Source of the DNA: Filimonas zeae
GTDB lineage: Bacteria; Bacteroidota; Bacteroidia; Chitinophagales; Chitinophagaceae
Length of the DNA stretch: 64,000 bases
Direction of reading: 5' to 3'
Assembly (NCBI RefSeq): GCF_014641615.1
Contig: NZ_BMIB01000001.1
Location: 1,640,171-1,704,170, forward strand
This document shows positions 35,084 to 43,300 of this stretch, one piece after another (position 1 is the stretch's first letter; each line of letters begins with the position of its first letter). The position numbers and the translations under genes were made by a program. The notes under the pieces are model-generated. The model did no database searches. It saw only the letters and a program-made list of their open reading frames with translations, and was not told the origin of the DNA.

Positions 35084-37711
35084 TTATAAATTATTTAGAC
35101 TTTCCTGTATGGTGTTAATCCGGGCTTCTGCATCAGCCTTCTTCTTCTGTTCAGAGGCTAATACTTCCGGTTTGGCGTTCTGCATAAACTTCTCATTGTT
35201 CAGTTTCTTCATTACGCTCTCTAAAAAGCCCTGCTGGTAAGCCAGGTCTTTCAGTAACTGTTCTTTCAGCGCAACAGTATCTACCTCCAGGTTGCTTTCA
35301 ATAAAGAATTTGTCTTTCTCTACGGCCACAACTATGGTATTGGCAACGGCATCTGTTGCATAACTTACTGTTTCTGCATTTACCTGCTTGGCCAGTATGG
35401 TTTCTATAGCCTGATAACCGGTTACATTGGCTGTTTGTATATGCAGCTGAATGGTATCTTTCGGCTTCAGCTGGTTTTTATTACGGGCATCGCGTATAGC
35501 AGTAATTACTTTTTTCAGCAACTCACCTTCTGCCAGTATTGCAGATGGCTGGAAGTTGTTTTCTGCAAACTGCTTCACACATAAATCGTCATGCTGCTCT
35601 TTCAGTAAATGATAAATTTCTTCTGTAATGAAAGGCATAAACGGATGCAGTAACTGCAGCAGCTGCTCAAAATAAGAAACTGTTTTTTCATATACTTCCG
35701 CTGCAATGGGTTGTTCAAAACCTGGCTTCACCCACTCCAGATACCAGCTACAGAAATCATCCCATATAAGGGAGTTGGCTACCATATTCAGTGCTTCGCT
35801 CAGCTTGAACTGTGTAAACAGCTTTTCAATTTCTGCGCGTACTTCCTGTAAGCGGCTTTCAAACCAATCCAGTGCAAACCGGCTGGATGCAGCTGTTACA
35901 TTTTTATCTACTCTGCCTTCCCAGCCTTTTATCAGCTTTAAAGCGTTCCAGATTTTGTTGTTTACAAAGCGGCCCTGTTCCAGTGCTGCCTCATCAAACA
36001 ACAAATCGTTACCGGCAGGGGCAGAGATCATAATACCATAACGAACGGCATCTGCACCAAATTTATCAATCAGGCCCAGCAGGTCGGGTGAGTTACCCAG
36101 CTGCTTACTCATTTTACGGCCTTGTTTGTCGCGTACCATACCGGTGAAATACACGTCTTTAAACGGTATTTCCTTCTGAAACTCCATACCCGCCATAATC
36201 ATACGGGCCACCCAGAAGAAAATGATATCCTGTCCGGTTACCAGTACCGCAGTGGGGTAGTAGTAGTTAATTTCTTCGTTACCAGGCTGTGTTATACCGT
36301 TAAATACTTCTGTAGGCCATAACCAGCTGCTAAACCAGGTATCTAATACATCCTCATCCTGTTTTAACTCCTCTATTTTTACGTTTGAATTTTGACTTTT
36401 GAATTGCTCAAAAGCCTCTTCCCGGTTGGCAGCTACCACAAAAGTACCATCGGGTGCGTACCAGGCAGGTATCTGCTGGCCCCACCACAGCTGGCGGCTG
36501 ATACACCAGTCTTTTACATTCTCCAGCCAGTATTTATAAGTGGCCAGAAATTTATCGCCGGGGTGTATACGTATATCGCCATCTACTACTGCTTTCAGGG
36601 CAGGTTCGGCTATTTCCTTCATTTTTACCCACCACTGGGTGCTTATGCGGGGCTCCACCACCGTATCGGGGTTACGCTCGCTGTAGGCTACACGCGTAGG
36701 GTTTTCTTCTACTTTTACCAGCAGGCCTTCTTCGGTTAATTGTGCAATAACCAGTTTGCGGGCTTCAAAGCGGTCTTTACCTACATATACCTGTGCAGCA
36801 GCACTTAAAGTACCATCTGCATTCAGGGTATCAATTACTTCCAGGTTGTGTTTCAGGCCCAGATTGTAGTCGTTAATATCATGTGCAGGCGTTACTTTCA
36901 GGGCGCCGGTACCAAAAGCAGGGTCAACATACTCATCATAAATAACCGGAATTTCGCGGTTAACCATGGGTACAATTACCTTTTTGCCTTTCAGGTGCGC
37001 ATAACGTTCGTCGGCAGGGTTCACGCAGATAGCGGTATCGCCCATAATGGTTTCGGGGCGCTGCGTAGCTACGGTAATATACTCGTCGCTGTCCTTCACC
37101 TTGTATTTAACGTGATACAGTTTACCTACTGCATCTTTATAAATCACTTCCTCATCACTCAGGGCTGTTTTGGCGCGGGGGTCCCAGTTAATCATACGGG
37201 CACCACGGTAAATCAGTCCTTTATTATATAAGTCAATGAATATTTTAATAACAGCTTTGTAATAGTGGTCGTCCATGGTAAAGGTTACCCGGTCCCAATC
37301 CACGCTGCAGCCCAGTCTTTCAATCTGATTGTAAATAATGCCGCCGTACTTTTCTTTCCACTCAAAGGCATATTTTAAAAACTCTTCGCGGCTCAGGTCG
37401 GCCTTTTTAATACCTTTTTCTTTTTCCAGCATCTGTACCACCTTAGCTTCGGTGGCAATAGAAGCGTGGTCGCTACCCGGTACCCAGCAGGCGTTAAAAC
37501 CACTCATCCGCGCTTTACGAACCAGAATATCCTGTACGGTTTCGTTCAGGGTATGGCCCATGTGCAGCACGCCGGTAACGTTGGGAGGAGGGATGACGAC
37601 GGTAAAAGCCTTGCGGCCATCGGGTTTACTGTTAAAATAACGCTTGTCTTTCCATATACCGGTCCATTTCTGCTCGGCCTGTGCAGGTTCGAAGTTGTTG
37701 CTGAGTTCCAT
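35084..37711 (-). CDS. valS: Valyl-tRNA synthetase
   Basis: An 875-residue class Ia synthetase that charges tRNA-Val and edits mischarged threonine. The N-terminal PPPNVTGVLHMGHTL holds the HIGH-like motif. GSDHASIATE, the CP1 editing domain (about 190-400), DVLDTWFSSWLWP and GRKMSKQLGNSPD (KMSKS-like, near residue 530) follow. The anticodon-binding domain and a C-terminal coiled-coil arm (about 800-875) complete it. Full length and complete. Confidence 0.97.
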   Translation of the reverse strand: MELSNNFEPAQAEQKWTGIWKDKRYFNSKPDGRKAFTVVIPPPNVTGVLHMGHTLNETVQDILVRKARMSGFNACWVPGSDHASIATEAKVVQMLEKEKGIKKADLSREEFLKYAFEWKEKYGGIIYNQIERLGCSVDWDRVTFTMDDHYYKAVIKIFIDLYNKGLIYRGARMINWDPRAKTALSDEEVIYKDAVGKLYHVKYKVKDSDEYITVATQRPETIMGDTAICVNPADERYAHLKGKKVIVPMVNREIPVIYDEYVDPAFGTGALKVTPAHDINDYNLGLKHNLEVIDTLNADGTLSAAAQVYVGKDRFEARKLVIAQLTEEGLLVKVEENPTRVAYSERNPDTVVEPRISTQWWVKMKEIAEPALKAVVDGDIRIHPGDKFLATYKYWLENVKDWCISRQLWWGQQIPAWYAPDGTFVVAANREEAFEQFKSQNSNVKIEELKQDEDVLDTWFSSWLWPTEVFNGITQPGNEEINYYYPTAVLVTGQDIIFFWVARMIMAGMEFQKEIPFKDVYFTGMVRDKQGRKMSKQLGNSPDLLGLIDKFGADAVRYGIMISAPAGNDLLFDEAALEQGRFVNNKIWNALKLIKGWEGRVDKNVTAASSRFALDWFESRLQEVRAEIEKLFTQFKLSEALNMVANSLIWDDFCSWYLEWVKPGFEQPIAAEVYEKTVSYFEQLLQLLHPFMPFITEEIYHLLKEQHDDLCVKQFAENNFQPSAILAEGELLKKVITAIRDARNKNQLKPKDTIQLHIQTANVTGYQAIETILAKQVNAETVSYATDAVANTIVVAVEKDKFFIESNLEVDTVALKEQLLKDLAYQQGFLESVMKKLNNEKFMQNAKPEVLASEQKKKADAEARINTIQESLNNL

Positions 37712-37779
37712 TGTATTTCCTTATTCGGGCGGCAAAAATAAGATATTCGCGCCTTATTGGAATCTTTAACGCCACACGC

Positions 37780-37809
37780 TTGGTAGATTAGGGAAAAATA
37801 CTATTTTTA
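37780..37809 (+). promoter_or_regulatory. Promoter of desaturase gene
   Basis: TTG at 37780-37782, 19-base spacer, then TATTTTTA (37802-37809), four bases before the ATG. The mRNA would be leaderless or nearly so. Confidence 0.5.
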
Positions 37810-37813
37810 GTCC

Positions 37814-38818
37814 ATGCATACCAAATCCAATGACTTTGTTTGGTCGACAGAGCCAAATCCCCATCATGTGAGAGTGCGTCAGATTTTGAAGCAGCACCCG
37901 GAAGTAAAAGAGTTGATAGGAAAAACCCCTTCTACCATTTTCTTCATTATAGGTTTAGTAGGCGCGCAGATTACTGCGTCGTATCTGTTAAAAGATTCGC
38001 CCTGGTGGCTGGTTTTTGTGGTAGCCTACCTGTTTGGTGCCTTTGTAAGCCACGCTTTATGGGTAATGATTCACGAGTGTAGCCACGGTTTGTTGTTTAA
38101 AGGCAAAGTGCCCAACCTGCTGGCAGGTATCCTGGCCAATATGCCGCACCTGGTACCCAGCTCTGTAAGTTTTCAGCGTTATCACCTGAAGCACCACGCC
38201 CACCAGGGTGAGCATGATCTGGATGCAGATCTGCCCGATTTCTGGGAGGCTAAATTGTTCAGCCCCAATCCATTAACCAAAGCAATGTGGTTTCTGTTCT
38301 TCCCGGTATTCCAGGTAGTACGTACCGCACGTTTAAATATTGAGTTGTTCGACAGATGGGTATTTGTAAACTGGGTTTTCCAGATTGCTTTTGACGTGGC
38401 TTTATATTCTCTGTTAGGCCCTAAAGCTTTCTTTTATATGCTGGCCAGCTTCTTTTTCTCCGTAGGCTTACACCCACTGGGCGCCCGCTGGATTCAGGAG
38501 CACTATCTTACCCTGCACCCAACGCAGGAAACGTATAGCTATTACGGCCCGCTGAACAAAGTAGCGTTTAACGTAGGTTTCCATAACGAGCACCACGATT
38601 TTCCATCCATTCCATGGAATAAACTGCCCGAGTTAAAAGAAAAGGCACCTGCTTACTACGATTCGCTGATTTCTCACCAGTCGTGGACAAAGCTGATTCT
38701 GCTGTTTATATTTAATCCAAAACTGTCTCTGTATTCCCGTGTGTTACGTAAAGAGAAAGTGCGTATTGAAAAAGAACAGGCAGCCGGTGCAAAACAATCA
38801 GCAGAGGCCGTAGCTTAG
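37814..38818 (+). CDS. Membrane fatty acid desaturase, sphingolipid delta-4 desaturase (DES1)-like
   Basis: A 334-residue di-iron membrane desaturase/hydroxylase. Histidine boxes HECSH (87-91), HLKHH (124-128) and HNEHH (257-261) are intact, between hydrophobic helices near residues 40-60, 65-85, 150-172 and 185-218. Segments DFVWSTEPNPH, VSFQRYHLKHH, ETYSYYGPLN, NVGFHNEHHDFP and YYDSL correspond by recall to the eukaryotic dihydroceramide delta-4 desaturase DEGS1, with box spacing nearly identical. Sphingolipids are known in Bacteroidota, so ceramide or long-chain-base desaturation or hydroxylation is a plausible role. Substrate is inferred. The promoter is almost leaderless. Confidence 0.88.
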   Translation: MHTKSNDFVWSTEPNPHHVRVRQILKQHPEVKELIGKTPSTIFFIIGLVGAQITASYLLKDSPWWLVFVVAYLFGAFVSHALWVMIHECSHGLLFKGKVPNLLAGILANMPHLVPSSVSFQRYHLKHHAHQGEHDLDADLPDFWEAKLFSPNPLTKAMWFLFFPVFQVVRTARLNIELFDRWVFVNWVFQIAFDVALYSLLGPKAFFYMLASFFFSVGLHPLGARWIQEHYLTLHPTQETYSYYGPLNKVAFNVGFHNEHHDFPSIPWNKLPELKEKAPAYYDSLISHQSWTKLILLFIFNPKLSLYSRVLRKEKVRIEKEQAAGAKQSAEAVA

Positions 38819-38862
38819 GCTACTCTACTGATTGATGAATATATTTATTACCCTTCAGCCGG

Positions 38863-39681
38863 TTATTGTTGATGAAAATAACGGCTGAAATACAATAATT
38901 GGTAAGGTAGCGCATTATTCCAGTAGGCCCAGTCATGTTTTCCCGGGCGTTCTGTGTAATCATGCGCTATCTTTTTTTCCACCAGTTTCTGGTGCAGGTT
39001 GCGGTTTACACTTATAAAAAAGTCTTCCACGCCGCAATCTACTATCAATGCCAGTTCACCTGTTTTCAGGTCGTCTACCAGGTTAATGGCTGTATTCTTA
39101 TCCCACTGCGCCTGGTTTCCGGCATAATCTCCCAACCTTTGTGCAATATGCCAGTTGTTGGGAAAAGGGCGAAAATCTACCCCACCACTCATACTGCCCG
39201 CCGCTCCAAAACGGTCTTTGTGTTTAATACCCAGGTAAAGGCCACCATGTCCGCCCATACTTAAACCGCTAATCGCCCGGCCTTTGCGGTTGGCAATGGT
39301 GCGGTAATGCGCATCAATATAATCCGGTACTTCCTGCGCCACATGGGTTTCGTATTTCCAGGCGGTATCCAGCGGGCTGTCAAAATACCAGCTGCTTACA
39401 TTGCCATCGGGGCACACCACTATCAGTTTTAATGCATCTGCCCAGGGCTGCAGGGTAGCCGTATTGCGCACCCAGTTGGCGTAATTGCCGCCGTGGCCGT
39501 GTAGCAGGTACACCACCGGGTATTTGTCATTACCAGATTGATAACCTTCCGGAGTTACTACCACACATTTAATAGGTTTACGCATACTGGCGCTTTGTAT
39601 GGTTACTGTGTCTACGCTGGCGCTGAATGCGGGAAGGAATAACACGCTCAGAAAGGAGAGAAGCAGAAATCTTGCTGTCAT
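38863..39681 (-). CDS. Exported esterase, esterase-D/XynC-like alpha/beta hydrolase
   Basis: A 272-residue protein with signal peptide MTARFLLLSFLSVLFLPAFSA. It belongs to the esterase family with PVVYLLHGHGGN (oxyanion loop), the nucleophile elbow GLSMGGHGG, DCGVEDFF for the acid, and the His near RPGKHDWAYW at the C-terminus, giving a complete Ser/Asp/His set. Related proteins are feruloyl or acetyl esterases acting on plant polysaccharides or S-formylglutathione hydrolases; export favours a carbohydrate-ester substrate. Convergent with the desaturase gene. Confidence 0.88.
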   Translation of the reverse strand: MTARFLLLSFLSVLFLPAFSASVDTVTIQSASMRKPIKCVVVTPEGYQSGNDKYPVVYLLHGHGGNYANWVRNTATLQPWADALKLIVVCPDGNVSSWYFDSPLDTAWKYETHVAQEVPDYIDAHYRTIANRKGRAISGLSMGGHGGLYLGIKHKDRFGAAGSMSGGVDFRPFPNNWHIAQRLGDYAGNQAQWDKNTAINLVDDLKTGELALIVDCGVEDFFISVNRNLHQKLVEKKIAHDYTERPGKHDWAYWNNALPYQLLYFSRYFHQQ

Positions 39682-39805
39682 GATTGGTTGGTTAAATAAT
39701 AATAATGTCGGATATCTGCTTCTAAATTACAGTACCTGCAATTGATATATTAATAAAAGACATGTTACATTGCAATAAACAATTCAACCTTAACTCAAAT
39801 TGCTT

Positions 39806-41794
39806 ATGAAAAAAATAACGCTGCTTCTGCTGCTGACTGCATGGGCAGGGATACAGCAGCCTTTACAGGCGCAAAAAGATTCTTCCTGGTTACAATTATC
39901 GCGCTTTAGTGTTGCCCGGCAATCGGTTCCATCTTTTACCATTACTGGTGCACAGCTATCTGAAATGCCTTACTCCGATCTGGGGCAGGCCATAGGTGTA
40001 TGGATTGGTCCTGCGCTGGCTACGGGAACTAACACCATGTTTGTGGTAGATGGCATACCTGTAAATGATGTAAACATTTATAGCATACAGGATATCGATT
40101 CCATTACTTTTCTGCAAACCGGGCCAGGCCAGCTTGCGGGGTTGGCCCGCTCACAGCAATACATGGTATTAATTTCCACCAAACGCAATACCAGTGGTAA
40201 ATGGCAATGGCGGGCAGCAGGAGCTACTGCATTCGTAAACCGGGCTGACTCTGCAGCCAAAGCCGGGCTGTATCATCAATACAACCTTTCTGTTGCTAAC
40301 GGAACAGACAAGCTTAATTACGGTGCTTCGGCGGGGTATACGCATGATGTTTTTCCTCAGGTGGAGCTACGGGGGTACGAAAAGCAACGGCCGTTGCGGG
40401 AAAACCGCTACCGCGTTAATACATGGCTGGAGGGAGCGGTGCTGCAGCACCATCGTTTCAGACTGGATGCGGCTTATGTAACACAACGACATTCTGATAG
40501 TTACCGTATTGTGGGCAACGGTGCCTATAAATATCTTGATTATAACATGCTGAATAAAGATCGTCTATTGAATCTTAAAGCAGATATCAGGTCATCGTTG
40601 GGGGCAGGTTTTTCAAACCGGATAATAGCAGACTTTTTCCATCTGCGGTTTGGAGAGGAAAGTATCGGGGAAATACCGGGAGAATCTGTTAGTTTGAGTC
40701 GTTTAGATAAAAAGGTAAGAAACTGGATGGTAGGAGAGCGGTTTGGCTACGATTTTCACCGGAAGCAACAGTACTTCTCAGCTTCGGTGGATGTGCGTTA
40801 CCGGCATATTGATTACACTGGCACGGGCTTTTCATGGGTTTCTACAGCTGGTGTTAATGGGGCGATTGTGCAAACAACATGGTCTACAATGAGGACCAAA
40901 AGCTTAATAGCCACACCTACTTTGGCGTGGGGCGTTCAGGACCTGGTAGATGTTCAGGCAGGAATGCTATACAGCATATTGAAATACCAGAACCAGCCAA
41001 AGCATTTTTTTCCGTTTGCTTCAGCTTCGCTTGATCTGTTGCATTGCATTTACCGGCAAAGCCCGGTAAGCCTGCGTTTGTATGCATCTGTGGCTGCTGC
41101 TAATGATTTTCCTGAAACAGGTTGGGGCAGGCTCACTCAACCGGGCAAACAGGCGAGTCTTTTGGAACAGGGGCAGCTTAACTTCTTCCCTGGCTCATTT
41201 GGATATTACAGTGCCTTTACCCTTTTCAATAAAAATAATAACAATACACGCTTTCAGGGCGGCGTACGGTTAGGAATGTTGAAGAACAGTTTGTTGCTTG
41301 ATTATGTTTTCGATAAAAGCAATATCCTGGGTGGGTATTACTTAAGCGTACCTTATAATTTACCCACGTGGATAAATACGCAATCGCCTTACACCAGACA
41401 CCGTTTTGCACTGTCTGTCAAAGCGGATCTGGGGCGTATAAACTGGATATCGGTTCTTTCAGCTGAGGTGATAAGACATAGGCCGGAGTATAAACGGGGC
41501 CTTTACGACCCGGTAGAGGTGAAAGACTTTTTTACCACAGCAGGTTTTGCCAACAGATTAACTTATAACAGTTGGTTTGGTGCCTTGGATTTAGTGGGAG
41601 CTTTTAACAAAGCATCAGGCGTGGATAAACGTAATACTATTGTGTTACAGCAAGTACACCTGGGCAGGAAGTTTACCAGTAAAGCAACCGCTTTCGAATG
41701 GTATGCGTTTGCCAGAACACCTTTCAACAATGTAAACCTGCCACTGGCAGATCTGCGCAGGTACTATGGCATTGGTTGTACAGCAGCATTTTAA
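39806..41794 (+). CDS. TonB-receptor-like outer-membrane barrel with plug remnant
   Basis: A 662-residue protein with signal peptide (KKITLLLLLTAWAGIQQPLQAQ). ATG at 39806 is preferred over an in-frame TTG two codons before. Residues of about 40-130 resemble a SusC plug: TGAQLSEMPYSDLGQAIG, MFVVDGIPVNDVNIYSIQDIDSITFL, then VLISTKR. No STN or carboxypeptidase-like domain precedes it, and the canonical plug block YGSRGANGV is replaced by GPGQLAGLARSQQ. The rest is barrel-like with alternating strands. No SusD partner follows. It may be a reduced transporter or a pure surface receptor. Confidence 0.7.
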   Translation: MKKITLLLLLTAWAGIQQPLQAQKDSSWLQLSRFSVARQSVPSFTITGAQLSEMPYSDLGQAIGVWIGPALATGTNTMFVVDGIPVNDVNIYSIQDIDSITFLQTGPGQLAGLARSQQYMVLISTKRNTSGKWQWRAAGATAFVNRADSAAKAGLYHQYNLSVANGTDKLNYGASAGYTHDVFPQVELRGYEKQRPLRENRYRVNTWLEGAVLQHHRFRLDAAYVTQRHSDSYRIVGNGAYKYLDYNMLNKDRLLNLKADIRSSLGAGFSNRIIADFFHLRFGEESIGEIPGESVSLSRLDKKVRNWMVGERFGYDFHRKQQYFSASVDVRYRHIDYTGTGFSWVSTAGVNGAIVQTTWSTMRTKSLIATPTLAWGVQDLVDVQAGMLYSILKYQNQPKHFFPFASASLDLLHCIYRQSPVSLRLYASVAAANDFPETGWGRLTQPGKQASLLEQGQLNFFPGSFGYYSAFTLFNKNNNNTRFQGGVRLGMLKNSLLLDYVFDKSNILGGYYLSVPYNLPTWINTQSPYTRHRFALSVKADLGRINWISVLSAEVIRHRPEYKRGLYDPVEVKDFFTTAGFANRLTYNSWFGALDLVGAFNKASGVDKRNTIVLQQVHLGRKFTSKATAFEWYAFARTPFNNVNLPLADLRRYYGIGCTAAF

Positions 41795-41815
41795 ATAAGG
41801 CAAATAAAATAAAAC

Positions 41816-41854
41816 AAAGAGGGTGCTTGTTATACTCAAATGAGCACCCTCTTT
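41816..41854. terminator. Bidirectional terminator between receptor-like and amidohydrolase genes
   Basis: AAAGAGGGTGCT pairs with AGCACCCTCTTT across a 15-base loop. The distal arm overlaps the TAA stop of the minus-strand amidohydrolase gene. Confidence 0.85.
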
Positions 41855-43214
41855 ATTTAAAAACAATCCCGTCTTTAATAATGGTTTTACCGGCCAGAAA
41901 GTGCTTGTAGTTGTCGAAGGGACTTTTATCCCATATCAGCAAATCAGCATGTTTGCCTTCTTCAATTACCCCGTATTTATTATCCATTCCTAAAGCAGTG
42001 GCTCCGTTTATGGTTGAAATCTGCAATATCTGAGGAATGGTAAAGCCGTATTCTGCTAAAAGCAGTTGTTCAGAAAGCATCACCTTGCCGCCGCTGGGCC
42101 AGTCGGTACCCATTCTCAATGTTATTCCTTTGTCAAATAGTTGCTTTACATAACCCATAAACATCGCAAAGTTCTCTTTACACCGGTTGGTTTGTGCCGG
42201 GGTTAATGTGGTGTCTTTTTGGTTGGTAAAATAAGTTAACCCAAATGGCTCACCCATCAGGTGAATAGAGGTGGAGTAGGTGGTGTTGCTTTTAGATAGT
42301 TTATCAATTAACGAATCTATTGCGCCGGGCCTTTTATCATGCATAAAACGAAACATTTCCAGGCGTTCCACCTGGCCATTGGCGTGGCCCGGGCCATACT
42401 GTTGCAGCATTTCTGCGTTAAAGCGTTCGCCTTCCGGGCTGTTCACATGCAAAACGCTGTTTACCAGGGTTAAAACATGCTCGTAGTTGCGCAAGCCAAT
42501 ATCAAACGCCGTATCAATAAACATCACATTCTGGTCAATATGCCCGTATACCTTCATGCCCAGGCTATCCGCAGTTTTAAATGCCACTTCAAATTCGGGC
42601 CTGCGTAGTTTCCAGTAAAGCTTAATATGCCTTATGCCTGACTGGTAAAATGCTATCACCTTTTCCCGGGCGGCAGCAGGGGAGGTCACCATGGCGTGGT
42701 TGATATAAGGCTTGCGGCTCTGGCTGGATACCAGTGCGCCCCCTACCGTATAAATGTTCAGATAGTGGGGCTGTGGATTGTTTTGCCAGTCCAATATGGG
42801 CGGCAGCCATTTTTCAGATTGCCCCAGAATCATGGCGGTGGTTACGCCGTAAGGCAGGTAAGTATCGGATAGCCGCTTTCTGTAAAGTTCTAAAGAGTCT
42901 TTGGCAAAATATTCCTGTAACGGTCCATAGCTGCGGTATACATCTGTGGGGTGAATATGCGTATCAATAAAACCCGGTGTAACTAATTTGCCACCGGCGT
43001 CAATGGTTTTTGCAGCAGCATAATGTTTGCTACCGCTGGTTACCTTAGCAATAACACCTTCTTTAATCAGAATGGTTTGTTTATGCACAAGTTTTCCTGT
43101 CCGGCTGTTAAACACATTGGCATTCTTTATTACAAGGTCAAATGTCGTTGTCTGTCCAAAGGAGCAGGTAAGCGTAACAGAAAACAATAGTATTCCAACA
43201 AATATCTTCATCAT
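41853..43214 (-). CDS. Exported amidohydrolase (imidazolonepropionase-like)
   Basis: A 453-residue periplasmic hydrolase with signal peptide MMKIFVGILLFSVTLTCSFGQ. Starts at 43214 or the adjacent Met; the longer ORF upstream runs over the M1 terminator hairpin. The amidohydrolase TIM-barrel metal sites are HIHPTD (HxH, about residue 84), HIKLYWK with the Lys bridging residue, YGHIDQN, and GTDWPSGG with the barrel Asp. Related proteins act on dipeptides or cyclic amides. Located 87 bases downstream of the M1 peptidase, it may take part in peptide degradation. Substrate not identifiable. Confidence 0.87.
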   Translation of the reverse strand: MMKIFVGILLFSVTLTCSFGQTTTFDLVIKNANVFNSRTGKLVHKQTILIKEGVIAKVTSGSKHYAAAKTIDAGGKLVTPGFIDTHIHPTDVYRSYGPLQEYFAKDSLELYRKRLSDTYLPYGVTTAMILGQSEKWLPPILDWQNNPQPHYLNIYTVGGALVSSQSRKPYINHAMVTSPAAAREKVIAFYQSGIRHIKLYWKLRRPEFEVAFKTADSLGMKVYGHIDQNVMFIDTAFDIGLRNYEHVLTLVNSVLHVNSPEGERFNAEMLQQYGPGHANGQVERLEMFRFMHDKRPGAIDSLIDKLSKSNTTYSTSIHLMGEPFGLTYFTNQKDTTLTPAQTNRCKENFAMFMGYVKQLFDKGITLRMGTDWPSGGKVMLSEQLLLAEYGFTIPQILQISTINGATALGMDNKYGVIEEGKHADLLIWDKSPFDNYKHFLAGKTIIKDGIVFK

Positions 43215-43238
43215 AACAAGATGGGTGTTAAAATAAAA

Positions 43239-43273
43239 ACAGCGATACGGAGTTGTACATTCCGTATCGCTGT
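43239..43273 (-). terminator. Terminator of M1 peptidase gene
   Basis: A 13-bp perfect stem ACAGCGATACGGA / TCCGTATCGCTGT with a 9-base loop. On the minus strand it is followed by TTTTATTTT, 28 bases after the peptidase stop codon. Confidence 0.92.
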
Positions 43274-43300
43274 GCATTGCTATAAAGTTAGGCTATTTCT

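Noticed and set aside
36380..36420. Repeat-like insertion in valS (QFKSQNSNVKIEE, resembling AATTCAAAAG simple repeats)
   Set aside because: The loop before KQDEDVLDTWFSS is variable in valyl-tRNA synthetases and its length seems normal, so no insertion can be claimed.
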